Part shown: piece by piece, positions 1 to 6,767 of the stretch | Layout: every line of letters begins with the position of its first letter | Numbering within the stretch: the first letter of the stretch is position 1 | Origin: JANNSW01 sp031431235 | Lineage (GTDB): Bacteria > Pseudomonadota > Alphaproteobacteria > Rhizobiales > Hyphomicrobiaceae | Reading direction: 5' to 3' | Assembly: GCA_031431235.1 (NCBI GenBank) | Contig: JANPDA010000343.1 | Coordinates: 1 to 6,965, forward strand | Length of the DNA: 6,965 nucleotides | Position numbers and translations under genes: made by a program | The notes under the pieces: generated by a model | Told to the model about the DNA's origin: nothing | The model's input: only the letters and a program-made list of their open reading frames with translations | Database searches by the model: none

Positions 1-65
1 AGCGCTCCAACCGGCTACACCGGAAAGCGTGTTGGAGGAAACGTCTCGTGCGCAACCATCCACCC

Positions 66-140
66 GTCATCCCGGTCAGAGCCGAAGGCTTTGATCCGGG
101 ATCTCTACAGATGCCGCGCCCGTGGCCAGGATCCCGGATG
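66..140. repeat. Palindromic intergenic repeat element (CATCCCGG/ATCCGGGAT type)
   Basis: The segment begins GTCATCCCGG (66-75), has a small hairpin AGCC-GAA-GGCT (80-90), then ATCCGGGATC (94-103), which is perfectly complementary to GATCCCGGAT (130-139). The layout, with repeated TCATCCCGG and ATCCGGGAT blocks in inverted orientation around a variable centre, is like the dispersed palindromic repeats seen between genes in many alphaproteobacteria. That is general knowledge of the group, not a database hit. Only one copy lies in this window, so repetition in the genome is inferred. Such elements can form hairpins in RNA or mark recombination sites; no function is visible here. Confidence 0.55.
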
Positions 141-141
141 A

Positions 142-232
142 TGCCAGGATGTGTTTCTCGAGAGGGGACATTCCTGGCAATCCCCTTTTTCGTTGCAAAA
201 AACAGAGGGGATTCGGGGGCGACTTCCCCCGA
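142..232. repeat. Three back-to-back inverted repeats
   Basis: Three stem-loops follow directly on one another. TGCCAGGA (142-149) pairs with TCCTGGCA (172-179). AATCCCCT (179-186) pairs with AGGGGATT (206-213), with an inner TTTT/AAAA extension around CGTTGC. TCGGGGG (213-219) pairs with CCCCCGA (226-232) around a six-base loop. Each stem starts at the base where the previous one ends, which suggests one composite structure rather than scattered chance palindromes. None is followed by a T run typical of an intrinsic terminator. It could be part of the same mobile repeat as the element at 66-140, or a structured transcript. Confidence 0.45.
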
Positions 233-408
233 GCGGGTGCGGGCGGCAGTCCGCCTTGGGCGGTTCGACATCAAGGCCAAACAGAGCAAGAACAAACAAT
301 GCAGCGCTCCGGCGCCCCCGTCCCTTGCCGAGACTGGCCGCGCACCAGAGCGGAGCGGTGGCGCACCCGTTCGGGCACGTTTTCATCGCAGAGTACCGCC
401 CGGTTCAA

Positions 409-414
409 TATGAT
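409..414 (+). promoter_or_regulatory. Possible -10 box for the 454-1290 gene
   Basis: TATGAT matches the sigma-70 consensus TATAAT at five of six positions and lies in the only AT-richer stretch upstream of the membrane-protein gene, 40 bases before its ATG. No good -35 hexamer stands at 16-18 bases upstream; the best is ATCGCA. This is a weak call from base pattern alone. Confidence 0.25.
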
Positions 415-453
415 ATGCTCGCGTCCAATTGACCAGCATGGAGCGCGAGAACG

Positions 454-1290
454 ATGACCGATCCGACCGAAGCCAAGGGTGTGCCGAGCGAGCAGGAGAG
501 CGACGAGCGCAAGACCTTGAGAGGCGCCTGGCGGCTATGGCGCTGGTGGAGCCGTCTGACCGGCTGGAACGACTGGGGACAGTGGCTGTGGGCGATCGTC
601 CAGACCAAGGCCGGTGCGACGATTGCAATTGGAGCCGCCGGCGGCGTGGCGGCGCTCGGCACGGTCGCCGTGGTGCAGCCGGAGCTGCTGCAGGGCTGGC
701 TGCTGCCGGCGCCGCCTGCGGTCGAGGTCAGGACCGAGCGCTGGGCCGAGGATACGGTCGTGTTCCCGATCGAGGGCGTCGACAAGGCTGGCCGGCGGGC
801 GAGCTTCGATGTGGTGGTGTTGACGAGCCGCTACGCCTGGGCGCGCGCCAGTGCCGACCAGCTGACCCGCAGTGGTGCGAGCCTCACCCCGGCGGAGATC
901 GCCGATCAGGTGTTCCGCCCCGAGATCCGCGAGGGCCTTGCCCGCTCGGCCGATCTGATCGCGGTCGGCACCGCCTCCGAGGAAGGAGATGTCGCGACCG
1001 AGACCACGCGCGCCGACCGCCGGGCACGGTCAGCGGCGCGCTGGATCGCATCCGCAGCCAAACCCACGACCCGGATCTGGCTGCTCAACCTGGGACAGTT
1101 CCGCACCAGCTGCGCCGCGCAGGTAAGCCGTGGCGACACGAGTTGGCAACGCCCATTCATGATGATCGGGGTGCGCAAGCAGGCGCTCGATGTGGTGCTC
1201 GGCGAAGCGCTCGCCGATGCCATGGCAGGCAAGACGAACCTGCCGAGCCCGGAGTGCTACTCGAACTTCCAGCTCGTGCGGCTCGAGTGA
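454..1290 (+). CDS. Single-pass membrane protein of unknown function, possibly OmpA-like domain
   Basis: The 278-residue protein has a polar N-terminus (1-20), a Trp/Arg-rich juxtamembrane stretch (about 23-50, WRLWRWWSRLTGW), one hydrophobic segment (about 53-77, rich in Ala/Gly/Val) and a soluble domain to the C-terminus, probably periplasmic. Around 167-198 the pattern LIAVGTASEEG followed by RADRRARSAARWI resembles the strand-turn-helix of OmpA/MotB-type domains, where a VxGxA...G strand is followed by a helix beginning with an RA motif. This likeness is suggestive only. Cys220 and Cys268 could form a disulfide. The ATG at 454 is chosen because it keeps the charged N-terminus before the membrane segment; the Shine-Dalgarno match is weak (GGAG or GAG upstream). 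The gene stands alone on its strand and ends 15 bases from the oppositely directed acyltransferase gene. I cannot name a function. Confidence 0.7.
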   Translation: MTDPTEAKGVPSEQESDERKTLRGAWRLWRWWSRLTGWNDWGQWLWAIVQTKAGATIAIGAAGGVAALGTVAVVQPELLQGWLLPAPPAVEVRTERWAEDTVVFPIEGVDKAGRRASFDVVVLTSRYAWARASADQLTRSGASLTPAEIADQVFRPEIREGLARSADLIAVGTASEEGDVATETTRADRRARSAARWIASAAKPTTRIWLLNLGQFRTSCAAQVSRGDTSWQRPFMMIGVRKQALDVVLGEALADAMAGKTNLPSPECYSNFQLVRLE

Positions 1291-1305
1291 CCGGCGGGGC
1301 TGGCC

Positions 1306-2235
1306 TCAGTTGAAGCGCTCCACCGGGGCGCCGGCCGCAACCCGATGCCGCAACTGGCGCAGCATCAGCCGCGTTCCAAACAGCAGGCTCGAGCGCTCGA
1401 GCGTGACCCGGCTGGCAATGCGCCCCCCGAACGGCTGCATGAACCGCAGCCGGTTGCGGGACGTCACGCCGTCGAAATCGAACCGGAGCCCGCGCGCGGC
1501 CGCATCCAGAATTCCGTGCCAGACGAGCAGGCTCATGGCGCCGGGATCGGGTTGCCCGGCATCGCGGGTCGCCAGATAGAAATAGCAGTCCTTGGCATCC
1601 CAGATGAACAGCACGGCCGCGTGCTCGCGACCCGCGGCATCGATTGCCGAAATCGCCCGGCCTTGGCCATGCCCGATGGCGGCTTCGCTCAACCGGCGGA
1701 CACGCTCGCGGTGCTCGATATCGAGCGTCTCGTCATAGGCCGATATGTAGGAGGCGAGGAACCGGGCGGCATCGATGGTCTCGACCTTCAGACTTTCCTG
1801 CGCGCGCCGGACGAGATTGCGTGTCTTGTCACGCATGGCGCCCCACAGGGTTTTCTCGTCGAGCCCGGGATCGATCACGAAGGTATGCTGCACGCGCGCG
1901 GTGAAGCCGTGGGCTTGCCAAGCCAAGGTGTTGGTGTCGTCAGGTGGCAGCACGAACTGATAGAACTGGGCTTTCGGCAGCGCGCCGATCAGCTCGTGCT
2001 CGATCTGAAAGCGGGCCCGGTCGGCACTCTCACGCTTCTTGGCCGCGACCGCCACAACTGGAAACAACAGACGGCTCAGCGGTGGCAGGCCGCATTTGGT
2101 CATGCCCATGGCTTTGGAGCGCGCAAACGGCAGCCAGCCTTCCAGGCGCCCGCCACGCTCCACCGTGACCGCATTCCACTCGGTGCCAGCGACAGCATCG
2201 AGCCACCAGCGTTCCATGAAAATTGGTTTATCCAT
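1306..2235 (-). CDS. GNAT/FemAB-like acyltransferase (BioF2-like, Acetyltransf_6 type)
   Basis: The 309-residue protein looks like a two-lobed GNAT-fold enzyme of the kind annotated as BioF2-like or Acetyltransf_6. Its members transfer acyl or aminoacyl groups, often in envelope or polysaccharide synthesis; the substrate cannot be read here. Lobe 1 spans about 1-120. Lobe 2 contains the basic helix MRDKTRNLVRRAQESL (134-149), the strand pair AAVLFIW/CYFYLATRD (206-225), the helix GAMSLLVWHGILDAAARG (232-249) and the typical ending FDFDG...RFMQPFGG (252-271). No signal peptide is seen, so it is probably cytoplasmic. I chose the ATG at 2235 because AAAGG (2244-2240) lies four bases upstream and a fitting promoter sits at 2262-2290. 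The same frame stays open further upstream to 2412, but that would put the promoter inside the gene. It is probably monocistronic. Confidence 0.8.
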   Translation of the reverse strand: MDKPIFMERWWLDAVAGTEWNAVTVERGGRLEGWLPFARSKAMGMTKCGLPPLSRLLFPVVAVAAKKRESADRARFQIEHELIGALPKAQFYQFVLPPDDTNTLAWQAHGFTARVQHTFVIDPGLDEKTLWGAMRDKTRNLVRRAQESLKVETIDAARFLASYISAYDETLDIEHRERVRRLSEAAIGHGQGRAISAIDAAGREHAAVLFIWDAKDCYFYLATRDAGQPDPGAMSLLVWHGILDAAARGLRFDFDGVTSRNRLRFMQPFGGRIASRVTLERSSLLFGTRLMLRQLRHRVAAGAPVERFN

Positions 2236-2239
2236 CACA

Positions 2240-2244
2240 CCTTT
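2240..2244 (-). promoter_or_regulatory. Shine-Dalgarno site deciding the acyltransferase start
   Basis: AAAGG, read on the minus strand and followed by TGTG and ATG (2235-2233), gives a four-base spacer. It supports the downstream ATG over the in-frame ATG at 2274, whose upstream bases fall inside the proposed promoter. Confidence 0.5.
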
Positions 2245-2261
2245 ACAACTCCCATTAATCA

Positions 2262-2290
2262 ATAATGTCCGCATGCCGCCCGTTGAGCAA
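2262..2290 (-). promoter_or_regulatory. Likely sigma-70 promoter of the acyltransferase gene
   Basis: On the minus strand TTGCTC (2290-2285) and CATTAT (2267-2262) are separated by exactly 17 bases, in a locally AT-richer patch 27 bases upstream of the chosen start codon. The -35 matches TTGACA at three positions and the -10 matches TATAAT at four. Transcription would start near 2255, leaving a leader of about 20 bases containing the AAAGG ribosome site. Sequence pattern only. Confidence 0.4.
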
Positions 2291-2505
2291 GCGCGCAAGA
2301 GCCGCAGGTTGGAGCGCACTGCTTGCTTGGTTAATGGACCCAATCCGCTGTCCGGACCAGGATGACCGCGCGAGGCTGCATTGAGCTCTGCGATCGACCA
2401 GCGCAGCGCCATTCCAAGTCAGCACAGACCACCTGCCGCCGGATCGAGGATGGCGGGCAACTGCTGCGGGACGGCTCGCCAGCGCGGCGAAGCACGCCGA
2501 CCTCG

Positions 2506-2520
2506 TCCGGCAAGACCGGA
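2506..2520. terminator. Possible hairpin after the peroxiredoxin-like gene
   Basis: TCCGG (2506-2510) and CCGGA (2516-2520) form a five-base stem with a five-base loop, 20 bases past the stop of the minus-strand peroxiredoxin-like gene. TTT follows on the plus-strand side only, so in the direction of transcription there is no T run. The rest of the 305-base gap (2236-2540) shows only the acyltransferase promoter; no gene or further repeat is recognised. Confidence 0.2.
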
Positions 2521-2540
2521 TTTCCTGCTCGGATCGGGGC

Positions 2541-3047
2541 TCAATCGAGGTGGGCGAGCACCTCGGCGGCATGCCCGGCGGGGTTGGAAACCGGAAAGTA
2601 GAGCCGCACGATGCGTCCATCCGCGACGACGAGGGTGAGGCGTTTCAGGTAGTTGATCCCGCCGGTCTCGAAGGTCGGAAGCCGGAGCGCCTGCTGGACC
2701 AGGAGCTCGTGGTCCGACAGGAGCGGGAACGGCAGGCGAAGTCGCTCGCCGAGCTCCTGCTGCCACGCGCTCGACTGGCTCGAGAGGCCGAGGATGCCAA
2801 TGCCGCGAGCAGCGAAAGCGGCATGACTGGCACGGAACCCCTCCGCTTCCGGCGTCGAGCCGTGCGCACCTGGGATTTCGTCCCATCGCGGCGGGTTGGG
2901 CACACCGGGCCGGCCCGTCCAGGGATAGCAGTAGAGGACATGACGGCCGGCCAGCGAGCTGAGGGTGATGGTGCCCCCCGTCGTCGCCGCAAGTCCGATC
3001 GCCGGCAAATCGAGACCGGCAACGAGATGGTCTGCTTCACCCGGCAT
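2541..3047 (-). CDS. Peroxiredoxin-fold (AhpC/TSA-like) protein lacking the catalytic cysteines
   Basis: The 168-residue protein has the thioredoxin-fold layout of a bacterial peroxiredoxin: an opening domain with ITLSSLAGRHVLYCYPWTG (27-45), then NPPRWDEIPGAHG (51-63), the helix after the active-site loop, GILGLSSQS (84-92), LPFPLLSD (105-112), LPTFETGG (123-130) and the ending GRIVRLYFPV (144-153). As I recall the family, the loop usually reads IPGARGCTPQSCGFR, with two Cys. Here it reads IPGAHGSTPEAEGFR, so Ser64 and Glu69 replace both Cys. The only Cys left is Cys40 in the preceding strand. Normal thiol peroxidase activity is therefore unlikely; a binding, chaperone or altered redox role is possible. 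The ATG at 3047 has GAGGGGG (3060-3054) six bases upstream. It follows mgtE by 18 bases and is probably co-transcribed with it. Confidence 0.8.
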   Translation of the reverse strand: MPGEADHLVAGLDLPAIGLAATTGGTITLSSLAGRHVLYCYPWTGRPGVPNPPRWDEIPGAHGSTPEAEGFRASHAAFAARGIGILGLSSQSSAWQQELGERLRLPFPLLSDHELLVQQALRLPTFETGGINYLKRLTLVVADGRIVRLYFPVSNPAGHAAEVLAHLD

Positions 3048-3065
3048 GCCGTTCCCCCTCGCACC

Positions 3066-4460
3066 TCACACCAGCCAGAGTGCCGCGAGCCCCAGGAAGG
3101 CAAAGAAGCCGACCACGTCGGTCACCGTCGTCACGAACACGCCCGAGGCAACCGCGGGATCGATGTCGGCATGATCGAGCGCCAAGGGGATCAGAATGCC
3201 GGCGAGCGCTGCCGCGATCAGGTTCACGATCATGGCGGCGGCGATCACCAGCCCGAGCCCGCCCGATCCGAACCAGAGGAGCGCGACCGTCCCCATGATG
3301 ATCGCAAACATCACGCCGTTGGCAAGACCGACGGCAATCTCGCGCCAGACCACCCGCACGGCGTTCACGGCGGAGAGATCGCGGGTCGCAAGCGCCCTGA
3401 CCGCAATCGTCATCGTCTGCGTGCCGGCGTTGCCGCCCATGGAGGCGACGATCGGCATCAGCACGGCGAGTGCCACCATCTGCTCGATGGTCGCATCGAA
3501 CAACGAGATCACCAGGGAAGCGAACAGCGCGGTCAACAGATTGACGAAAAGCCAGGCGAAGCGGCTCTTGGTGATGCTCCAGAAAGTGTCGGAAACCGAT
3601 TCATCGCCCACGCCCGCCAGCCGGTAGATGTCCTCTTCCGCCTCGTCCTTGACCACCTCGACCACGTCGTCGGCCGTCACCACGCCGACGAGACGCCGCT
3701 CGTCGTCGAGCACGGGCGCTGCCATCAGATTGTAGCGCTCGAACTGGCGCGCGACCTCCTCCTGGTCGAGCGTGACCGAGATCACATGCGGCTCGTCCTC
3801 GGCGATCTGGAGGATGGTGACCGGGCGTTTGGCCCGCAGCAGGCGATCGAGATGAACGATGCCGAGCAGATGCGAGCTCTGATCGACGACGTAGATCTCA
3901 GCGAAGTTGTCGGGCAGATCGGCGTCCTCGCGCATGTGGTCGATCACCTGCCCGACATTCCAGGTCGGCGGCACGGCGATCACCTCGGCCTGCATCAGAC
4001 GGCCGGCGGAGCCTTCGGGGTATTCGAGGCTGCGCTCGAGGGTGGCGCGATCGGCGGCGGGGATCTGGGACAGGATCTCGGTCTGATCGGCCTTCTCCAG
4101 GTCCTCGAGCAGATAGACGGCGTCGTCACTCTCGAGCTCACGGATCGCCTCCGCGACCTGGGCGTTCGGCAGCGCCTCGATCAGCTGCTCCTTGACCGAC
4201 CATTCGAGCTCGGACAGCACGCTCAAGGGGAAGTCCGCCCCGAGCAGGCCGATGAGGCCGACACGATCGTCGGGCCCGAGCAGTGACAGGATTGCGGCGA
4301 AATCGGCATCCTCGAAGGGGGCGACGAGCCCCTTCAGCCGTTCCCCGTCACCCGATGCGACCGCGGCTTCGATGGCAGCCACCAGCTCGGTGCTCTGCCA
4401 AGCCTCGTCGGGCTCGCTGTGCTGGCGCCGGTCACCGATTTGATCTTCGATGTCGGCCAT
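3066..4460 (-). CDS. mgtE: Magnesium transporter MgtE
   Basis: MgtE is an inner-membrane, homodimeric Mg2+ channel whose cytosolic part senses Mg2+ and closes the pore. All parts are visible in the 464 residues: the acidic helical N domain (about 24-150), two CBS domains (about 154-213 and 216-272), a plug-helix region (about 272-290) and five membrane segments (about 300-322, 326-350, 372-398, 400-428, 437-462). The signature PIVASMGGNAGTQT lies at 336-349. TTVTD in the last segment ends in Asp448, which matches the pore Asp known from Thermus MgtE (Asp432). I prefer the ATG at 4460, with AGAGG nine bases or GAGG three bases upstream, over an in-frame TTG at 4481 that lacks such a site. The length is usual for the family. 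Its stop is 18 bases before the peroxiredoxin-like gene. No clear promoter or Mg2+ riboswitch was seen in the 195-base divergent gap. Confidence 0.95.
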   Translation of the reverse strand: MADIEDQIGDRRQHSEPDEAWQSTELVAAIEAAVASGDGERLKGLVAPFEDADFAAILSLLGPDDRVGLIGLLGADFPLSVLSELEWSVKEQLIEALPNAQVAEAIRELESDDAVYLLEDLEKADQTEILSQIPAADRATLERSLEYPEGSAGRLMQAEVIAVPPTWNVGQVIDHMREDADLPDNFAEIYVVDQSSHLLGIVHLDRLLRAKRPVTILQIAEDEPHVISVTLDQEEVARQFERYNLMAAPVLDDERRLVGVVTADDVVEVVKDEAEEDIYRLAGVGDESVSDTFWSITKSRFAWLFVNLLTALFASLVISLFDATIEQMVALAVLMPIVASMGGNAGTQTMTIAVRALATRDLSAVNAVRVVWREIAVGLANGVMFAIIMGTVALLWFGSGGLGLVIAAAMIVNLIAAALAGILIPLALDHADIDPAVASGVFVTTVTDVVGFFAFLGLAALWLV

Positions 4461-4655
4461 CCGCCTCAGCCTCTGGCGCAAAGTTATCCCAAGGCCGTGC
4501 TAGCATGCCGGAATGGCCTGCGATAGCCTCGTGGGAGGGTTGGCGGAATGTCACACCTAGCCGAAAAACCGGTCCACCCCAGCCGCTTCGGGTTGCCTGG
4601 CTGGCACCAATAGCCCATTGTGTGGTGGGGCTTGCTGAGGGGGCGTGCGCGCACG

Positions 4656-5741
4656 ATGCACAGGTTGTCGACAGGCGTAGCGGCCTCGCTGCTCTGGCTT
4701 GCGCTGGCGGGGACGGCAGGAGCCGTGGCGCCCGCGAAGAATTTCGGTGCAGCCCATCCGGCAACCAGCATGGCTGCCGACGGGACGAGCGCACGGGCTC
4801 CGGCCTGGGTCGCTCCGGTTTGCGACGCCGAGAAGACGCTCGGCGTGTCGCGCGAGATCGAGATCGATACGTCGACCAGCCTCGTCTACGGCGCTCAGTA
4901 TCACAACAGCCCAGTGCTGCTGCAGGACAAGGAGGTGGTGCTCACCTTCGATGACGGTCCCGTCGGCAAGGGGACACGCGATATCCTCGATGCGCTCGAC
5001 GCCCAGTGCACGAAGGCCACGTTCTTCATGGTCGGCCGCATGGCGCTCGCCTATCCCGATTCCGTGAAGGAGGTCGAGCGCCGCGGCCACACGATCGGCG
5101 CCCACACCTGGTCGCACGTCAATCTCGGCGCCCGCGACGAGGCGGGTGGAGCAGCCGAGATCGAAAAGGGGTTCAGTGCCGTTGCCGCCGCACTCGGCAA
5201 GCCGATCGCGCCCTTCTTCCGCTTTCCCTATCTGAGCGATCCCGAGCGCATGATCGTCTACCTGAAGAAGCGCAACGTCGCGATCTGGGGGATCGACATC
5301 GACTCCTACGACACCCGTGGCTTCGGCTCGACCCGTATCGCCAAATGGACGCTCGATCACGTCAAGAAGGCGGGCAAGGGCGTGATCCTGTTCCATGACA
5401 TCAAGAGCACCACCCAACGAGCCATTCCGGCCGTGCTCGCGGACTTGAAGGCGGCCGGATTCAAGGTCGTGCATCTGAAACCGAAGGCGATGTTTGGAAC
5501 CGACGCCGGGCAGGATCAATTGCTGGCCGAACAGTTCGACCGCCTGACGGGCAAGTTCAAGAGCGCCGCCAGATCCAAGTCGAGGAGCACCACCACCCAG
5601 GCCTCGTTCACCGATACTGGCGACACTGCCGCGCCCAAGAGCAAATCACGGCGCACCGCCAAGCGCCGCGCCAACAAGCGCAAGCGCAAGACCGAGGCCG
5701 AAGTCATCACGACTGTGCAGCCGGGCAACCGCGGCGCCTGA
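4656..5741 (+). CDS. Secreted polysaccharide deacetylase, NodB-homology (CE4) domain
   Basis: The 361-residue protein begins with a Sec-type signal peptide (MHRL, hydrophobic 7-20, likely cut near AGA-VAPA at 21-27), so it acts in the periplasm or at the cell surface. The NodB domain (about 92-275) shows the five expected motifs: TFDDGP (97-102) with the catalytic and metal-binding Asp pair, HTWSH (150-154) with the two metal-binding His, RFPY (189-192), DIDSYD (214-219, lacking the usual DxxDW Trp) and LFHD (245-248). CE4 enzymes remove acetyl groups from N-acetyl sugars such as peptidoglycan, chitin oligomers or exopolysaccharide; the substrate is not evident. Residues 302-347 form a Ser/Thr/Lys/Arg-rich tail with KSKSRRTAKRRANKRKRK at its core. 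GAGGGGG (4637-4643) is a distant ribosome site, 12 bases away. A weak promoter is possible (TTGCCT 4593-4598, CATTGT 4616-4621). Upstream it is divergent from mgtE; it converges on the NAD kinase gene. Confidence 0.9.
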   Translation: MHRLSTGVAASLLWLALAGTAGAVAPAKNFGAAHPATSMAADGTSARAPAWVAPVCDAEKTLGVSREIEIDTSTSLVYGAQYHNSPVLLQDKEVVLTFDDGPVGKGTRDILDALDAQCTKATFFMVGRMALAYPDSVKEVERRGHTIGAHTWSHVNLGARDEAGGAAEIEKGFSAVAAALGKPIAPFFRFPYLSDPERMIVYLKKRNVAIWGIDIDSYDTRGFGSTRIAKWTLDHVKKAGKGVILFHDIKSTTQRAIPAVLADLKAAGFKVVHLKPKAMFGTDAGQDQLLAEQFDRLTGKFKSAARSKSRSTTTQASFTDTGDTAAPKSKSRRTAKRRANKRKRKTEAEVITTVQPGNRGA

Positions 5742-5761
5742 CAGCCAGCCGGTTGCACAGG

Positions 5762-5776
5762 CCGGGATCAGCCCGG
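5762..5776. terminator. Possible short two-way hairpin between convergent genes
   Basis: CCGGG (5762-5766) and CCCGG (5772-5776) can pair around the loop ATCAG in the 36-base gap between the stops of the deacetylase and NAD kinase genes. The stem is short and no T run follows on either strand, so it is at best a weak or factor-assisted terminator. Confidence 0.25.
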
Positions 5777-5777
5777 A

Positions 5778-6536
5778 TCAGTAGCCGAACTGCTCCGACA
5801 GGATGCGCTCGTCGAGTGCGCGACCGGGGTCGAACAGCAGCTCGAGCGTGGTATCGTGGGCCTCCTCCACCTCCACACTCGCGACCGAGCGCACCTCGAA
5901 ATGATCGGCAACGGCGCTGACCGGCCGCTTGTCCGCTTCCATCACCTCGATCCGGATCCGGGCCCGGTTCGGCAGCAAGGCGCCACGCCAGCGCCGCGGC
6001 CGGAACGGGCTGATCGGCGTCAACGCCAGCAGCGGCGATGAGATCGGCAGGATCGGCCCGTGCGCCGACAGGTTGTAGGCCGTCGACCCGGCGGGCGTCG
6101 CCACCAGCACGCCGTCACAGACGAGCTCATCCAGCCGCACCTTGCCATCGACCGAGACCTTCAGCTTGGCCGCCTGGTAGCTCTCGCGAAACAGCGAGAC
6201 CTCGTTGATCGCAAGCGCCTCGTGCGCCACGCCCTTGCTGTCGCGGGCTGCCATTCTGAGCGGGCGGATGACGCTGCGCTCGGCTTGCGCCAGCCGCTCG
6301 ATCAGGCCGTCGACCCGGTACTCGTTCATCAGGAACCCGACCGAGCCGCGGTTCATGCCGTAGATCGGGACGCCCGTGCGCATATGGTCGTGCAGCGTCT
6401 GCAGCATCAGGCCGTCGCCGCCGAGCGCGACGATCGCATCGGCCTCGGCGGGCCGCGCATTGCCGTAGCGCGCGACGAGCTGGGCCAGCGCCTCCTGCGC
6501 TTCGGGCGTGGGCGAGGCGACCAGCGCGATGCGCAT
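5778..6536 (-). CDS. nadK: NAD kinase
   Basis: NAD kinase phosphorylates NAD+ with ATP to make NADP+ in the cytoplasm, the only route to NADP in most bacteria. The 252-residue protein has the family marks: IVALGGDGLMLQTLH (35-49) with the GGDG nucleotide-binding motif (39-42), a GMNRGSVGFL loop (60-69), AINE (109-112) with the conserved Asn-Glu pair that contacts NAD, CDGVLVATPAGSTAYNLSAHGP (central motif TPAGSTAYNLS at 147-157), and TPISPFRPR (173-181). Size is normal for the compact alphaproteobacterial form. The start is set at the ATG at 6536 because MRIALVAS begins the first strand. The frame is open upstream to 6674 but the added residues are low-complexity and unlike the family. There is no strong Shine-Dalgarno sequence. 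It is divergent from crcB across a 317-base gap that contains a large palindrome. Confidence 0.95.
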   Translation of the reverse strand: MRIALVASPTPEAQEALAQLVARYGNARPAEADAIVALGGDGLMLQTLHDHMRTGVPIYGMNRGSVGFLMNEYRVDGLIERLAQAERSVIRPLRMAARDSKGVAHEALAINEVSLFRESYQAAKLKVSVDGKVRLDELVCDGVLVATPAGSTAYNLSAHGPILPISSPLLALTPISPFRPRRWRGALLPNRARIRIEVMEADKRPVSAVADHFEVRSVASVEVEEAHDTTLELLFDPGRALDERILSEQFGY

Positions 6537-6759
6537 GGTCGGGGCTGCTTTCGATTGGGCCCCGGTGGGGGAACGTCCCGGCATGGCTGGGGTGCTCGGC
6601 GGTTGACGGCGCATCGGCGCCCAGCCTCGCCCATGCGCCGCTGCCGCACAAGCCCCTCGATGGCATGGCCACACGACGGCATGGGTGGGCGAGGGTCGAT
6701 CACAACCCCTATCGCGACGCGCCCGACGAGGGGGCGTCGAGACCGGTCGATCATTCCGC

Positions 6760-6767
6760 GTTATAGT
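6760..6767. promoter_or_regulatory. Possible two-way -10 element between nadK and crcB
   Basis: The bases GTTATAGT read TATAGT (6762-6767) on the plus strand and TATAAC (6765-6760) on the minus strand, each matching TATAAT at five of six positions, so one TATA core could serve both crcB and nadK. Symmetric -10 elements driving divergent transcription are known in bacteria. The -35 regions are poor on both strands (for instance TCGAAT 16 bases away on the minus strand). The plus-strand start would fall inside the left arm of the palindrome. Confidence 0.3.

Larger units (their letters stand above)
1..453. other. Intergenic region rich in inverted repeats, no convincing gene
   Basis: No reading frame here has a credible start, Shine-Dalgarno site and recognisable product; the open frames present are typical chance frames of GC-rich DNA. 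What can be seen is a chain of inverted repeats from about 5 to 263: CTCCAAC (5-11) with GTTGGAG (31-37), then the palindromic element and the back-to-back hairpins listed separately, and finally GGCGG (242-246), CCGCC (251-255), GGCGG (259-263), whose middle arm can pair with either neighbour. The first 94 bases are open in one plus-strand frame (stop at 92-94) and could be the tail of a gene entering from the left, but the residues are not recognisable. Bases 380-453 are less GC-rich and probably carry the promoter of the next gene. Confidence 0.6.

Noticed and set aside
2..94. Possible C-terminal end of a gene entering from the left
   Set aside because: One plus-strand frame is open to a stop at 92-94, but the 30 residues are not recognisable and run into the repeat, so it cannot be supported.
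48..413. GTG-started frame of 121 codons in the repeat-rich start of the window
   Set aside because: It runs through palindromic repeats, lacks a ribosome site and its product has no protein-like pattern.
1345..2265. Plus-strand open frame of 306 codons opposite the acyltransferase gene
   Set aside because: The minus strand encodes a recognisable acyltransferase with promoter and ribosome site; the plus-strand product shows no domain.
2236..2412. In-frame N-terminal extension of the acyltransferase (368 residues)
   Set aside because: The extra 59 residues are unlike the family, the internal ATG at 2235 has a good AAAGG site, and a likely promoter lies within the extension.
2550..4286. Plus-strand open frame of 578 codons antisense to mgtE and the peroxiredoxin-like gene
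   Set aside because: It lies opposite two clearly recognisable genes; its product is low-complexity, rich in His/Arg/Asp/Gly and matches no family. Long antisense frames are common in GC-rich DNA.
4620..4655. Upstream GTG start for the deacetylase
   Set aside because: No ribosome site precedes it and it would overlap the possible promoter; the ATG at 4656 gives a standard signal peptide.
6537..6674. In-frame N-terminal extension of NAD kinase
   Set aside because: The added 46 residues are Ala/Pro/Arg-rich and do not belong to the NAD kinase fold, which begins at MRIALVAS.
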